DNA of 64,000 nucleotides from Parenemella sanctibonifatiensis (GCF_002250565.1 NZ_NMVJ01000006.1:496001-560000), one strand, 5' to 3'; shown: positions 16,754 through 26,647, numbered from the stretch's first letter. Notes: generated from the sequence alone by a model not told the origin. Translations and numbers: made by a program.

Positions 16754-17335
16754 GTGAGCACCAGCAACGCACGGTCGCGCAGGCAGATGCCGCAGACCCC
16801 GCCGAACCAGGATCTGCTGTTCGACGGCGACTTCTCGCCGATGCCTGAGGACACCGGCTTCCGGGGTCCGGTCGCCAGCTCGGCCGCCGGCATCACCTAC
16901 CGCCAGCTCGACTACTGGGCACGGACCGGGCTGGTCGAGCCCAGCGTCCGCGGCGCGGGCGGATCGGGCACCCAGCGTCTTTACAGCTTCCGCGACATCT
17001 TGCTGCTCAAGATCATCAAGCGGCTCACCGACCTGGGCGTATCGCTGCAGCAGGTCCGCAAGGCCATCGCGCACCTGCGGGAGCGTGGCGTGCAGGACCT
17101 GACCGAGATCACCCTGATGTCAGACGGCGTCACGATCTTCGAGGCGACCACCAACGACGAGATCATCGACCTGGTCAGCAACGGCCAGGGCATGATCAGC
17201 ATCGCGCTGGGCAGTGTCTGGCACGACGTCCAGGGCGTTCTGGTGGATCTGCCCTCGGAGCGTCCCAACGACGATGCGCTGATCGACGGCGAGGACGAAC
17301 TGTCACGACGCCGCCGCGCCAAGCGGGCGGTCTGA
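16754..17335 (+). CDS. MerR-family regulator (Rv1830-like)
   Basis: A 193-residue regulator starting at GTG with AAGGAG 8 bases upstream. A 35-residue acidic lead precedes a MerR helix-turn-helix (AAGITYRQLDYWARTGLVEPS, residues 43-63; YSFRDILLLKIIKRLTDLG). The C-terminus (VTIFEATTNDEIIDLVSNGQ) is typical of this actinobacterial group, reported in mycobacteria to affect growth and cell-cycle genes. It directly precedes gcvP. Confidence 0.87.
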   Translation: MSTSNARSRRQMPQTPPNQDLLFDGDFSPMPEDTGFRGPVASSAAGITYRQLDYWARTGLVEPSVRGAGGSGTQRLYSFRDILLLKIIKRLTDLGVSLQQVRKAIAHLRERGVQDLTEITLMSDGVTIFEATTNDEIIDLVSNGQGMISIALGSVWHDVQGVLVDLPSERPNDDALIDGEDELSRRRRAKRAV

Positions 17336-17340
17336 CCGTC

Positions 17341-17400
17341 CAGCCCGGACGGGCCCACCGGGGTTAGACCCAGCCCGGACGGGCCCACCGGGGTTAGACT
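17341..17400 (+). repeat. Tandem 30-bp repeat, two copies, upstream of gcvP
   Basis: Units 17341-17370 and 17371-17400 are identical except for the last base. Each unit begins CAGCCCGGACGGGCCCACCG and ends with GGGGTTAGAC, whose TTAGAC could serve as a -10 box. The repeat may duplicate a promoter or regulator site for gcvP. It is too short and only two-fold, so it is not a CRISPR array. Confidence 0.85.
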
Positions 17401-17403
17401 CAG

Positions 17404-17444
17404 CAAGGACCATGACGGCTCAACAGCCCTTGTCATGGTCCTTG
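17404..17444 (+). promoter_or_regulatory. Long hairpin in the gcvP leader
   Basis: CAAGGACCATGAC (17404-17416) pairs perfectly with GTCATGGTCCTTG (17432-17444); the 15-base loop holds a second small stem, GGCT/AGCC. The structure ends 9 bases before the ribosome site. No T tract follows, so it looks more like an mRNA control or stability element than a plain terminator. No known glycine riboswitch core is visible. Confidence 0.6.
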
Positions 17445-17466
17445 TCCCGTCCCAGGAGGAATGCTC

Positions 17467-20361
17467 ATGCCGGTCAGCTCCGACCTCGCGAACGTCGACC
17501 CCACCAGTTTTGAGAGCCGTCACATCGGCCCCTCGGCCGAGGAACAGGCCGCGATGCTGACTGCCTTGGGGTACGCCGACCTGGACCAGCTGACCGAAGC
17601 CGCGATTCCGCCCTCGATCCGTGCCGATGCCACGCCGACCCTGCCGCCGGCCCGCAGCGAAGCGGCCGTCGCGGCCCGGCTGCGGGAGCTCGCTGATCGC
17701 AACCGGCCGCTACTGTCGATGATCGGGCTCGGCTATGCAGGCACCATCACGCCCCCGGTGATCCGGCGCAACGTGCTGGAGGATCCGGCCTGGTACACCG
17801 CGTACACGCCTTATCAGCCCGAGATCAGCCAGGGCCGACTCGAGGCGTTGGTGAACTTCCAGACCATGATCGCGGACCTCACCGGACTGTCGACCGCCGG
17901 CTCCAGCCTGCTGGACGAGGCCACCGCCGTCGCCGAGGCCATCGCGATCGCCCACCGGGCCCGCCCGAAGAAGGTGGCGGCCACCAGCACCGTGCTGCTC
18001 GACGGCGGTCTGCTGCCACAGTCGATCGCCGTGGTCCGGACCCGAGCCCGTGCGATGGGCTGGCAGGTTGAGGTCGCCGACACCGACCTGGCCCAGGGCA
18101 TCCAGACCCATGACCCGTTCGTGGTGGTGGTGCAGGTGCCCGGCACCAATGGCCGGATGCCGAGCGAGGCTGAACTGCGCCAGCTGGCCGACAAGGCTCA
18201 CGAGAACGACGCGATGGTGATCGCGGCTGCCGACCCGATGGCGCTGGTGCTGAGCGCGACGCCCGGGCAGTGGGGCGCCGACATCGCCGTCGGCTCCACC
18301 CAACGCTTCGGCATCCCGCTCTTCCACGGCGGCCCGCATGCCGGCTACATCTGCGTCCGGGCCGGGCTGGAACGACAGTTGCCGGGCCGCTTGGTCGGCG
18401 TGTCCAAGGACGCCCACGGCAACCCTGCTTACCGGTTGGCGCTGCAGACCCGGGAGCAGCACATCCGCCGCGAGAAGGCCACGTCCAACATCTGCACCGC
18501 CCAGGTGCTGCTCGCCGTCGTCGCCTCCATGTACGCCGTCTTCCATGGCCCCGCAGGCCTGACCGCAATCGCCACCGCCATCCACCAGCGCACCAGGCGC
18601 CTCGCGGCGGGGCTGGTCGAGGCAGGGCTGGCCCCGGTCCACGACGACTTCTTCGACACCCTGCTCATCACGGCGGCCGGTCGGGGTGCCGAGTTGGTCG
18701 CGACCGCCGAGGAGGTCGGCATCCACGTCCGCGCCGTGGACGCGGATCATGTCGGAGTCTCGGTGGGGGAGGACACCACCGACGCCGATCTGGCCCGCCT
18801 GCTGGACGTCTGGGGCGCCAGCCTGCCGAGCGATGGCCACGGCGGCATGGCCGGCCACGTCCGCAGCGCCGACTTCCTCACCCACCCGGTGTTTCGCAGT
18901 CATCACAGCGAGACCGAGATGCTGCGCTACCTGCGTACGCTGTCGGAGCGCGACTTTGCGTTGGACCGCGGCATGATCCCGCTCGGATCGTGCACCATGA
19001 AGCTGAACGCCACCACCGAGATGGAACCGATCTCGCTGCCGGGCTTCGCCAACGTGCATCCCTTCGTGCCGGCTGCCCATGCCCAGGGATACCGCGAACT
19101 GATCGCCGAGCTGGAGATGTGGCTGGCGGAGATCACCGGCTATGACCGGGTCTCCCTGCAGCCCAATGCCGGCAGCCAGGGGGAACTCGCCGGACTGCTG
19201 GCGATCCGGGCCTATCACGTGGACCGCGGTGAACCGGGCCGCACCATCTGCCTGATCCCCGCGTCGGCGCACGGCACCAACGCTGCCTCGGCAGCCATGG
19301 CGGGCCTGTCGGTGGTGGTGGTCAGGACCGCCGCGGACGGCTCGGTCGACCTGGTCGACCTGCGGACGAAGATCGACCAGCACCGCAACGAGCTCGCCGG
19401 GATCATGGTCACCTATCCGTCCACGCACGGCGTCTACGAGGAAACCATCACCGAGTTGTGTGCGCTGGTCCACGACGCCGGCGGTCAGGTCTATGTCGAT
19501 GGCGCCAACCTCAACGCGCTGATGGGCTTGGCCCGACCCGGCAAGTTCGGCGCCGATGTGTCCCACCTGAACCTGCACAAGACCTTCTGCATCCCTCACG
19601 GCGGGGGTGGTCCCGGCGTGGGGCCGGTCGCCGTGCGGGAACACCTGGCCGGCTATCTGCCCAACCACCCGATCGTGACCGACGCCGGCCCCGACTCAAG
19701 CTACGGTCCGGTCTCGGCGGCACCGTGGGGTTCGGCCGGCATTCTGCCCATCTCGTATGCCTTCATCGCGCTGATGGGGGCCGACGGGCTGACCCACGCC
19801 AGTCAGGTTGCGCTGCTGAACGCCAATTACATCGCGCAGCGGCTGGGCGATCACTTCCCGATCCTCTACACCGGCCGCAACGGCCTGGTGGCACACGAGT
19901 GCATCCTGGATCTGCGCGGCCTGACCAAGGCCAGCGGCGTGAGCGTCGATGATGTCGCCAAGCGACTCATCGATCATGGTTTTCATGCGCCGACGATGAG
20001 CTTCCCGGTCGCGGGGACGCTGATGGTGGAGCCGACCGAATCCGAATCGCTGGCCGAGCTGGACCGGTTCTGTGAGGCGATGATCGCGATCCGGCACGAG
20101 ATCGACAAGGTGAGTTCGGGGGAGTGGGGCGAGGACAATCCGTTGGCGAACGCACCCCACACCGTGCACGAGGTGACCGCCGACAGCTGGCACCACCCCT
20201 ACAGTCGCACCGAGGCGGGCTGGCCGTCCGGACGTCAGGTGGCGATCACGGCCGGGCCTGCGGCGGCAAAGTACTGGCCTCCGGTGGGGCGGGTCGATGG
20301 CGCGTACGGTGACCGCAACCTGCAGTGCTCCTGCCCGCCGGTCAGCGACTGGCAGGACTGA
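17467..20361 (+). CDS. gcvP: Glycine dehydrogenase (decarboxylating), P protein
   Basis: A 964-residue fused P protein (both homologous halves in one chain) that decarboxylates glycine and loads the aminomethyl group onto GcvH. The N-terminal half shows FESRHIGPS and [16 protein letters not shown]. The C-terminal half carries the PLP lysine near 705 in [21 protein letters not shown] 17467 is chosen because AGGAGG lies 7 bases upstream; the in-frame ATG at 17461 is too close to it. It is the counterpart of mycobacterial gcvB (Rv1832). Confidence 0.95.
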   Translation: MPVSSDLANVDPTSFESRHIGPSAEEQAAMLTALGYADLDQLTEAAIPPSIRADATPTLPPARSEAAVAARLRELADRNRPLLSMIGLGYAGTITPPVIRRNVLEDPAWYTAYTPYQPEISQGRLEALVNFQTMIADLTGLSTAGSSLLDEATAVAEAIAIAHRARPKKVAATSTVLLDGGLLPQSIAVVRTRARAMGWQVEVADTDLAQGIQTHDPFVVVVQVPGTNGRMPSEAELRQLADKAHENDAMVIAAADPMALVLSATPGQWGADIAVGSTQRFGIPLFHGGPHAGYICVRAGLERQLPGRLVGVSKDAHGNPAYRLALQTREQHIRREKATSNICTAQVLLAVVASMYAVFHGPAGLTAIATAIHQRTRRLAAGLVEAGLAPVHDDFFDTLLITAAGRGAELVATAEEVGIHVRAVDADHVGVSVGEDTTDADLARLLDVWGASLPSDGHGGMAGHVRSADFLTHPVFRSHHSETEMLRYLRTLSERDFALDRGMIPLGSCTMKLNATTEMEPISLPGFANVHPFVPAAHAQGYRELIAELEMWLAEITGYDRVSLQPNAGSQGELAGLLAIRAYHVDRGEPGRTICLIPASAHGTNAASAAMAGLSVVVVRTAADGSVDLVDLRTKIDQHRNELAGIMVTYPSTHGVYEETITELCALVHDAGGQVYVDGANLNALMGLARPGKFGADVSHLNLHKTFCIPHGGGGPGVGPVAVREHLAGYLPNHPIVTDAGPDSSYGPVSAAPWGSAGILPISYAFIALMGADGLTHASQVALLNANYIAQRLGDHFPILYTGRNGLVAHECILDLRGLTKASGVSVDDVAKRLIDHGFHAPTMSFPVAGTLMVEPTESESLAELDRFCEAMIAIRHEIDKVSSGEWGEDNPLANAPHTVHEVTADSWHHPYSRTEAGWPSGRQVAITAGPAAAKYWPPVGRVDGAYGDRNLQCSCPPVSDWQD

Positions 20362-20481
20362 GTCGGACCGGTTCCCGGGTTCGGCGAGGCATGCCAAGGA
20401 AACCGGCGGCCGTGGCCCGCTAGGGTGTTGCCCGTTCGTTCCGCCTCGGGGGGAACAGAGGCGACCAGCAGGAGGTACGGT

Positions 20482-21759
20482 GTGAAGAAGCGCGTGGACA
20501 GGCTGATGGCCAAGCCGTGGGTTGCCCACATCTTGCGGATGCAGGCTCGCTACACCAATCGACTCGGCAACCAGTTCGCCGGCGCGATCACGTACTTCTC
20601 GGTGCTGGCTCTGGTGCCGATCATCCTGTTTGCCTTCGGCATCACCGGCATGGTGCTGACGGTTCTACGGCCCGACCTGATGGCGATGGTGATTCAGTCG
20701 GCCGGCGACGCGCTGGCTGGCTTCGGCGAATCCCTGCAACAGACGATCCTGGGCCAGATCGAGGAGGCGCTCACCAGCTGGGGCGTCACCGGCGGTATCG
20801 GCCTGGCGGCCGCCCTCTACGCCGGCGCCGGCTGGGTGGCCAACATCAAGTCCGCCGTCCGGGCACAATGGCGCCCCGAGTTCGACACCCACGAGAGCAA
20901 GCGCTTCATCGTCTGGGAGACCTTGGCGAACATGGGCCTGCTGGTCGGGCTGCTCATCATTGTCGCGATCACCGTCGGCGTGTCCCAGGTCGCCACCAGC
21001 CTCAAGGGCGTCGTGCTGGGGCTGTTGAACCTGGACGGCGAGACCTGGGCTCGCTGGGCATTCAGCGTCGTGCCGATGGTGGTGTCGCTGGCGGCCGGCT
21101 GGTTGCTCTTCCTCTACATCTTCCGGTTCTTCCCTGAGCGGGAGAACCGGCCCAGCCGCAGTTCACTGGCCTGGGGTGGCCTGATCGGTGCCGTCGGTCT
21201 GATGGCGCTGCAGTATTTGTCCGGCATCATCATGGGCGCCTTCTCCGGCAACGCGGCGGCGGCGGTCTTCGGGCCCATCATCGTGTTGATGCTCTTCTTC
21301 AACCTCTTCGCACGCCTGATTCTCTACGTCTGCGCCTGGGTTGCGACCCGCAACCAGCCGGCCGTGGCCCGGGAGTACAACAAGGCTGACGAGCCGTTGC
21401 GTGCTGTACGCCACGACGTCGAGGTGATGGCAGTGCCGGGGCACTGGAGTGCGGCCCGGGAGGACCGGCGCCGCAAGGAGCAGGCCTCCGGCGACAGCAC
21501 CGACGACAGCGGCATCCGCGAGGACAGCGCCCGGCAGGCCTGGAACCGGCAGCGGAGCGTGCGCGGACCGCAGCCCCGCGGCGGCGACCCGCGCACCATG
21601 CCGCATCTGGAGCCCGATGCGCGCCAGAGCGTGCCACAGGACGTGGCGGCCCGCGGCGTACGGATCGGGATGGGCGCCGGCTGGGTCGCTGGTACGGCCG
21701 CCGGTGTCGGCCTGGGCGCCATCATCGCCGGTCTGGTCGGCAAACTCTTCCGCCGCTGA
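20482..21759 (+). CDS. YihY/BrkB-family inner membrane protein
   Basis: A 425-residue membrane protein. GNQFAGAITYFSVLALVPIILF begins the six-helix core (about residues 25-300), with AGWVANIKSAVRAQW and ASSLAWGGLIGA-type segments. The C-terminal 130 residues are charged and end in a glycine-rich hydrophobic stretch (GWVAGTAAGVGLGAIIAGLV). GTG 20482 follows AGGAGG by 6 bases. Family members were once called RNase BN in error; transport or envelope roles are likely but unproven. Confidence 0.85.
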   Translation: MKKRVDRLMAKPWVAHILRMQARYTNRLGNQFAGAITYFSVLALVPIILFAFGITGMVLTVLRPDLMAMVIQSAGDALAGFGESLQQTILGQIEEALTSWGVTGGIGLAAALYAGAGWVANIKSAVRAQWRPEFDTHESKRFIVWETLANMGLLVGLLIIVAITVGVSQVATSLKGVVLGLLNLDGETWARWAFSVVPMVVSLAAGWLLFLYIFRFFPERENRPSRSSLAWGGLIGAVGLMALQYLSGIIMGAFSGNAAAAVFGPIIVLMLFFNLFARLILYVCAWVATRNQPAVAREYNKADEPLRAVRHDVEVMAVPGHWSAAREDRRRKEQASGDSTDDSGIREDSARQAWNRQRSVRGPQPRGGDPRTMPHLEPDARQSVPQDVAARGVRIGMGAGWVAGTAAGVGLGAIIAGLVGKLFRR

Positions 21760-21801
21760 GCCGGGCCTGCCCCATAACACCTGACCTGTCCCGCAACGAC
21801 A

Positions 21802-21830
21802 ACAGCCGCCGCCCGACGGGCGGCGGCTGT
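21802..21830. terminator. Bidirectional terminator hairpin between brkB-like gene and pfp
   Basis: ACAGCCGCCGCCCG and CGGGCGGCGGCTGT form a 14-bp perfect palindrome around one base, between two convergent genes. It is very stable but has no T tract, a common form in high-GC actinobacteria. Confidence 0.7.
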
Positions 21831-21855
21831 GCCGTCGGCTCAGCTGTCGGTCGAC

Positions 21856-23055
21856 TCAGGCAGGCTGACCCAAGTCGGCCAGCATGGCCGTGTACCAGTC
21901 GGTCCGGGTGTCGAAGGGCTTGCCGCCGGCGATGCGTTCGAACTCGATGGCGCGCAGTTCATCGTCGCGTTCGATGTCGTGCCCGATGACGCCCGACACA
22001 CCGGAAAGCGCGCTGTCGACCGCCAGCTCGGTCATCGACGCGATCAGCGCCAGGTCGGTGTCGTTGGCGGCGGCGGAGCGAGAGTAGTAACCCGACTTCT
22101 GGACCATGACCTTCTCGGCCTCCAGCAGTCCGGCGAACTGCTCGGCGAACCACTGGCCGGGGTTGATCTTGTCGAGCTTGACGTGACCGAACGGGTCCCG
22201 CGGCACTTCCTTGCCCTCGGCCTCCAGTTCAGCCACGATCGACTCCACACCAGCACCTTCGGACAGGAAGATGGTGACGTTGCCGACCTCGTCCATGATT
22301 CCCTTGAGGCGCATGGCCTCGGCCTTGAGGTCGATGCTGGCCTCGGGCACGTAGACGGCGTGAACGTCCCAGGCCTCCCGACTCAGACCGATCTCGGGCA
22401 GCCACTCGCGGCTGTCGAGCCAGGCCCGGTAACGCTGCGCGGTGGCGGCGGTCAGCCAGCCACAGTTGCGGCCCATCACCTCGTGGATGATGAGCATGCG
22501 GGAACCGGAGTTGTGCTCGGAGCAGATGTTCTGCGCATAGCGGGCACCCATGTCCGCGGCGGTGTCGGCGCCCAGGGTCTGCTTGATCGGCACCACGTCG
22601 TTGTCGATGGTCTTGGGCAGCCCGACGACGGTGAGGCCGTAGTCGTGGTCAGCCAGATATTTGGCCAGATCCGCGGCAGTGGTGTTGGTGTCGTCACCGC
22701 CGATGGTGTGCAGGATCGTGACGCCGTCGGCCTGCAGCCGTTCCGCGGCAACCTGCAGCGGATCCTGTCCCTCCTGGACCAGCCCACGCTTGACCAGGTC
22801 AGCAGCGTTGGTGAGCTTCACCCGCGAGTTGCCGATCGGAGAGCCGCCGAACTCGTGCAGCAGCGCGGCCTTCGCCCGCACCTGCGGGGTCACGGTCAGG
22901 TAGTCACCGCTGAGCAGGCCCTGATAACCGTGACGGTAGGCGATGATCTCCGCCTCCGGCGCCACACTGGAGTATCGCTCGATGAGTCCACCGACCGCCG
23001 AGGACAGGCAGGGGGCGAATCCGCCGGCGGTGAGCAGGGCAACCTTCGGGGCCAT
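21856..23055 (-). CDS. pfp: Pyrophosphate-dependent phosphofructokinase
   Basis: A 399-residue enzyme phosphorylating fructose 6-phosphate, probably with pyrophosphate. It contains GGDDTNT (119-125), where ATP enzymes have GGDGS, and PKTIDND (147-153), where ATP enzymes have PGTIDND; Asp and Lys at these places mark PPi use. LTAGGFAPCLSSA is the phosphate-binding start and MGRNCGWLTAA a substrate loop. ATG 23055 follows AAGGAAGG. Propionibacteria are known to rely on such an enzyme in reversible glycolysis. No second PFK is seen in the window. Confidence 0.88.
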   Translation of the reverse strand: MAPKVALLTAGGFAPCLSSAVGGLIERYSSVAPEAEIIAYRHGYQGLLSGDYLTVTPQVRAKAALLHEFGGSPIGNSRVKLTNAADLVKRGLVQEGQDPLQVAAERLQADGVTILHTIGGDDTNTTAADLAKYLADHDYGLTVVGLPKTIDNDVVPIKQTLGADTAADMGARYAQNICSEHNSGSRMLIIHEVMGRNCGWLTAATAQRYRAWLDSREWLPEIGLSREAWDVHAVYVPEASIDLKAEAMRLKGIMDEVGNVTIFLSEGAGVESIVAELEAEGKEVPRDPFGHVKLDKINPGQWFAEQFAGLLEAEKVMVQKSGYYSRSAAANDTDLALIASMTELAVDSALSGVSGVIGHDIERDDELRAIEFERIAGGKPFDTRTDWYTAMLADLGQPA

Positions 23056-23151
23056 GTCAGACCTTCCTTGTTGGGGGAGTTGTCCACAGATTTCGACGAC
23101 CTCAGCCTAACGGCCTTCCCTTTCGTGACCGGATCAGCCCAGACTGGGAAC

Positions 23152-23628
23152 ATGACTGTGGCGACCCTCCCCGCGGCGCACAACTCCCCGGCGCTCGCAG
23201 CGAAGCCGCGCCACCAGCGGCGTACGCCCGCAGCCAGCCGCGACCAACGGGGCAACTCTGCCTCGGTGTTGGTGTTGCTGTGTGTCCTGGCACTGATCGT
23301 GATGGCGGGTCTGGTCACCGACGGCGCACGCCTCAGCTCCGCCCGACAACAGGCCCAGACCGCCGCCCAACAGGCGGCCCGCAGCGCTGCCGACGCCGGT
23401 GCCACCGGACGGATCGGTGGCCAGCCCGATGCCTACCGGGCCCGCGCCGCCGCCCAGGACCACCTGCGGCAGGCGGGCGTCGCCGGCGAGGTGACAATCC
23501 GTCCCGACGGCACCGTGTTGGTCCGCACCACGGTGACCACCCCCACCCAACTGCTCGGCATCATCGGCATCAACGAGCTGACCGGACACGGCGAGGCCGT
23601 GGCCGACCTGCGCGTCCGACCGGGCTGA
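23152..23628 (+). CDS. TadE/TadG-like pilus-associated membrane protein
   Basis: A 158-residue protein. After a basic N-terminal stretch, RDQRGNSASVLVLLCVLAL begins the single helix (about residues 35-55), with the RG(N/S) lead typical of Tad pseudopilins. A helical Ala/Gln-rich part (SSARQQAQTAAQQAARSAAD) and a small beta domain follow. No other tad genes are in the window, so it may act alone or with distant genes. ATG 23152 has a weak TGGGAA site. Confidence 0.68.
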   Translation: MTVATLPAAHNSPALAAKPRHQRRTPAASRDQRGNSASVLVLLCVLALIVMAGLVTDGARLSSARQQAQTAAQQAARSAADAGATGRIGGQPDAYRARAAAQDHLRQAGVAGEVTIRPDGTVLVRTTVTTPTQLLGIIGINELTGHGEAVADLRVRPG

Positions 23629-23651
23629 TCCAGCCTCGGTAGGCTGTGCCA

Positions 23652-24221
23652 ATGGACAAGGCCGAGTCAGGGGCACCAGGCAGCACAGACCCGCACGACC
23701 ACTGCGACCCGAGGCAGTCGAACGACCAGGTCTTCCGGGTCCGCCCATTGGCCATCCAGGTCGTCCTGACGATGCTGGTGCTCGGAGTCGTCGGCATCGC
23801 CTTCCTGATCGTGATCGCCGTCAATGCCGGACAGATGCGCTGGAGCGGCTGGCTGCTGATGATCGTGCCGGCCTTCCTGGTGTTGATCGGTGTGGTGGGA
23901 CTGATCCGGCTGCCCCGCACCCTGACCGTCAACGCCAACCAGGTCCAGTGGCGTTTCGTCATTGGCGGCAGCGACACCTTGAAGTACGCCGACCTGAGCG
24001 CAATCGGCGTCGCCGAGGCCGACGGTCGCCGCAGCCTGATCGCGGAGTCCCGGACCGGGAAGCGGTTGGTGACCTGGCGGGCCGCGACCTGGCTGCCACG
24101 GTTTCGCGCCCATCGCATCATCGAGGTGGAGACCGGCCGCAGCGGCCTCCTCGACGTCGACAACGACACCATCGCCGCGGCCATCAAGCGGCACACCCGC
24201 GCAATCTGGAAGGGACAATGA
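23652..24221 (+). CDS. Two-helix membrane protein with PH-like tail, unknown function
   Basis: A 189-residue protein not confidently assigned. Two hydrophobic segments (IQVVLTMLVLGVVGIAFLIV and WLLMIVPAFLVLIGVVGLI, about residues 34-83) are followed by a 100-residue soluble part starting LPRTLTVNANQVQWRF, whose pattern recalls bacterial PH-like domains. The next gene starts two bases after its stop. GTG 23646 is an alternative start. Confidence 0.65.
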   Translation: MDKAESGAPGSTDPHDHCDPRQSNDQVFRVRPLAIQVVLTMLVLGVVGIAFLIVIAVNAGQMRWSGWLLMIVPAFLVLIGVVGLIRLPRTLTVNANQVQWRFVIGGSDTLKYADLSAIGVAEADGRRSLIAESRTGKRLVTWRAATWLPRFRAHRIIEVETGRSGLLDVDNDTIAAAIKRHTRAIWKGQ

Positions 24222-24222
24222 C

Positions 24223-24840
24223 ATGCCCTACTACGAAGTCCACCCCGAACACCCCCAACCCCGCTCCATCGGCAAGGTCGCCGACATCGTCCGTGACGGT
24301 GGCCTGATCGGCTATCCGACCGACTCGGCGTACGCGCTGGGCTGCCGGCTCGGCAACAAGGAGGGGCTGGATCGCATCAAGCGGATCCGAAAGCTCAACG
24401 ACAAGCACCACTTCACCCTGGTCTGCAGCGAGTTTGCCCAGCTCGGCACCTATGTCCACATGGACAATGCGACCTTTCGCCTGGTCAAGTCCCTGACACC
24501 GGGGGCGTACACCTTCATCCTGGCGGCCACCCGCGAGGTGCCGCGCGCGATGCAGCACCCGAAGAAGAAGACCGTCGGTGTCCGGATCCCGCCACACGTG
24601 ACGACGCTGGCGCTGCTGGATGCGATCGGTGAACCGCTGGTCTCCAGCACCTTGATCCTGCCCGATGCCGACGCGCCGTTGACCGATGGTTGGCAGGTCA
24701 ACGAGGAGATCGGCCACGAACTGGATGCGGTGATCGACTCCGGCGATGCCGGCAATGACTCGACCACCGTGGTCGACCTGACCGGTGACGCGCCGGAGGT
24801 GGTGCGGGTCGGCGCCGGGGACATCGAACCGTTCTCCTGA
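24223..24840 (+). CDS. YrdC/YciO-family protein (L-threonylcarbamoyladenylate synthase-like)
   Basis: A 205-residue protein with the Sua5/YrdC fold: GGLIGYPTDSAYALGCRLGN (26-45), RKLNDKHHFTLVC, PGAYTFILAATREVP and KKTVGVRIPPH. TsaC/YrdC makes threonylcarbamoyl-AMP for t6A37 of tRNA. The KR-S/N pattern here fits the YciO side branch, so it may not be the main TsaC. ATG 24223 follows the previous stop within one base. Confidence 0.82.
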   Translation: MPYYEVHPEHPQPRSIGKVADIVRDGGLIGYPTDSAYALGCRLGNKEGLDRIKRIRKLNDKHHFTLVCSEFAQLGTYVHMDNATFRLVKSLTPGAYTFILAATREVPRAMQHPKKKTVGVRIPPHVTTLALLDAIGEPLVSSTLILPDADAPLTDGWQVNEEIGHELDAVIDSGDAGNDSTTVVDLTGDAPEVVRVGAGDIEPFS

Positions 24841-24877
24841 CACCCAAGGCGTCGGCGCGTCGGCGTTCGTTGGCCAC

Positions 24878-26647
24878 TCAGCGTTCGTTCGGCGCGCACC
24901 GCATCGGTTCGCCGGGAGCCGGACCGAACTCACGGCCCCCGAAGACCTCGTCGCGGATGAAGTCGTAGTACGCCTGAGCACCGCGGTCACGATAGGGGCT
25001 GTCCTCGGCGCAGCGGGAGACGTAATAGCCGACGGCATCGGCGAAGGATTCGCTGGCGGTGCTGCCGTACGCCGTGATCGGGCCCTGGTTGCGGAAGATC
25101 CGCTGGAAGTCGTCCCAGTAGTCCGGGGACCCATGCCGGTCGCTGCTCCAGGCATGCGCCATCTCGTGAATGATCAGCCGGACCAGTCGGCCCTGCTGAC
25201 CCTCGTCGAATGCCTGTTGAAACTTGCGCAGGTCCAGCGTGATCTTGCCCGCATGCGACAAGCCGTAGTCACCCATCGCCCAGGAATCGGTGCTGCCGGA
25301 GTGGAAGGCCAGACCATCGGGCATCCCGGCGCGGCTCCGCTCGATGTAGTCGGTGCAGTCGACCGCATCCAAGGTCTGCGCCAGCATTCGGGTGATGTCG
25401 ACGTAGGCGTCCTCACGCCATCGGGACCCGTCGAGGGTGACATTCCAGGTGGTCTCGATGAGGTCGGCGATCTCATCGGCATCCGCGTCGGCGTCGACCG
25501 GATGGTCGATGCTGCACGGTGCCGGGATGGCGGCCACCCGCAGCCGCGGCGCAGCGACCGCGGCCTCATCGGTGTCGGTCGGAGCTGGTGCCGGAGCCGG
25601 CGTCGCCGGGGTCGGTGGCGCCGGCGTGGTCGGAGCGGGTTCTGGCATGACCGGCACCGCTGTCTGCTCCGGTTCGGCATACCAAGTGTTGCCGACCGAG
25701 GCTGTCATCCCGGCCAGGCCGATGGTGCCGGCCAGGGTGACGGCTGCCACGCGGCGAATGGTGGACCGGCGGCGCTTGCGGCGCGTCCGGGCGGTTGCCG
25801 CGATCGGGTGGGCCGGCTCGGTGTCGGACTCGGCGCTCGGTGCGGCATCGGCGCCCAGTTCGGGATCACCCGCGTCGGGATCACCCGGTTCGGGATCAGG
25901 AGCGTCGACGGCTGCGTTCGCGGCGGATGGATCGGTCGGGTCAGGCTCGGCGATCTCCGCGGTGGCGTCCTGACGCTCTGCCCCGTCGGTGGTGGCAGCC
26001 TCGACGTCGCGTGCGGCCAGCCAACTTCCCTCGATGTCGGACTCGTCCACCAGCCAGACGTGGTCCCAGCCCGCTGCCGGGTCGACCACTGAACCGACGG
26101 CCCGGGCCTCGGCCACCAGCGCCACCCCCGCAGAAACCGCAGCAGCGTCAGCCACCAGCGGCAGGGCGGGCCGGGCCGTGCTGGCTGTCGTGGGTGTGGT
26201 GCTGTCGTCGGATGCGCTGCGCTCGGGGGCAGGGTCCTCGGGTGCGGTGCTGACCGATGCGGGGGAGCGCGGTGGCCGCACAGCCGACGGATCGTCAACC
26301 AGCGCCCGGGCGCCGGCGAATGCCCGGCGTGGGGTCGGGATGTCGCCGCGGCTGTTCTCATCGGCAGCGGTGAGGGAACGGCGTGCCCGGACCGCGCGAC
26401 GTCCGATCTCCGGTTCGTTGACCTCGGCCGCCGGGACCGTCCGTGCCCGGCGGGGTTGGACCCGACTGCCACCGTTGTCGGGCTTGGCTTGGCCGCTGAC
26501 CACCCGGGAGCGACGCGGCTGTTGCTGCTGCGGTTCGTCGCGCGCGTCGGTAGGCACCCCTGGGGCCAGCCTGGCGGGCTCGGCCAGCACTCTGCGCGGG
26601 GTCGTTGCGGCGGGCTCCGTTGCCCTGATCCGCCGCCCCTGCGTCAT
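24878..26647 (-). CDS. Large membrane-anchored HExxH metallopeptidase-like protein
   Basis: A 589-residue protein in three parts: a ~290-residue basic, Pro/Ala/Glu-rich cytoplasmic region with no known domain, a membrane helix (VAAVTLAGTIGLAGMTASVG), and a Pro/Ala/Thr linker followed by a ~190-residue extracellular domain. That domain has HEMAH starting at residue 494 and SESFADAVGYYVSRC about 40 residues later, so it is a likely zinc peptidase. It is paralogous to the 31065 gene, sharing SESFADAVGYYV and IRDEVFGG. ATG 26647 is set by AGGAGG nearby. The length of the cytoplasmic part is unusual. Confidence 0.72.
   Translation of the reverse strand: MTQGRRIRATEPAATTPRRVLAEPARLAPGVPTDARDEPQQQQPRRSRVVSGQAKPDNGGSRVQPRRARTVPAAEVNEPEIGRRAVRARRSLTAADENSRGDIPTPRRAFAGARALVDDPSAVRPPRSPASVSTAPEDPAPERSASDDSTTPTTASTARPALPLVADAAAVSAGVALVAEARAVGSVVDPAAGWDHVWLVDESDIEGSWLAARDVEAATTDGAERQDATAEIAEPDPTDPSAANAAVDAPDPEPGDPDAGDPELGADAAPSAESDTEPAHPIAATARTRRKRRRSTIRRVAAVTLAGTIGLAGMTASVGNTWYAEPEQTAVPVMPEPAPTTPAPPTPATPAPAPAPTDTDEAAVAAPRLRVAAIPAPCSIDHPVDADADADEIADLIETTWNVTLDGSRWREDAYVDITRMLAQTLDAVDCTDYIERSRAGMPDGLAFHSGSTDSWAMGDYGLSHAGKITLDLRKFQQAFDEGQQGRLVRLIIHEMAHAWSSDRHGSPDYWDDFQRIFRNQGPITAYGSTASESFADAVGYYVSRCAEDSPYRDRGAQAYYDFIRDEVFGGREFGPAPGEPMRCAPNER

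Noticed and set aside
17341-17400. Possible CRISPR-like repeat
   Set aside because: Only two directly adjacent units without spacers and no cas genes.
17336-17466. Glycine riboswitch before gcvP
   Set aside because: The conserved aptamer cores are not recognisable; the region is explained by a tandem repeat and a simple hairpin.
21829-23151. Plus-strand frame continuous with the Tad-like gene
   Set aside because: It is antisense to pfp; only the part from ATG 23152 has coding character.
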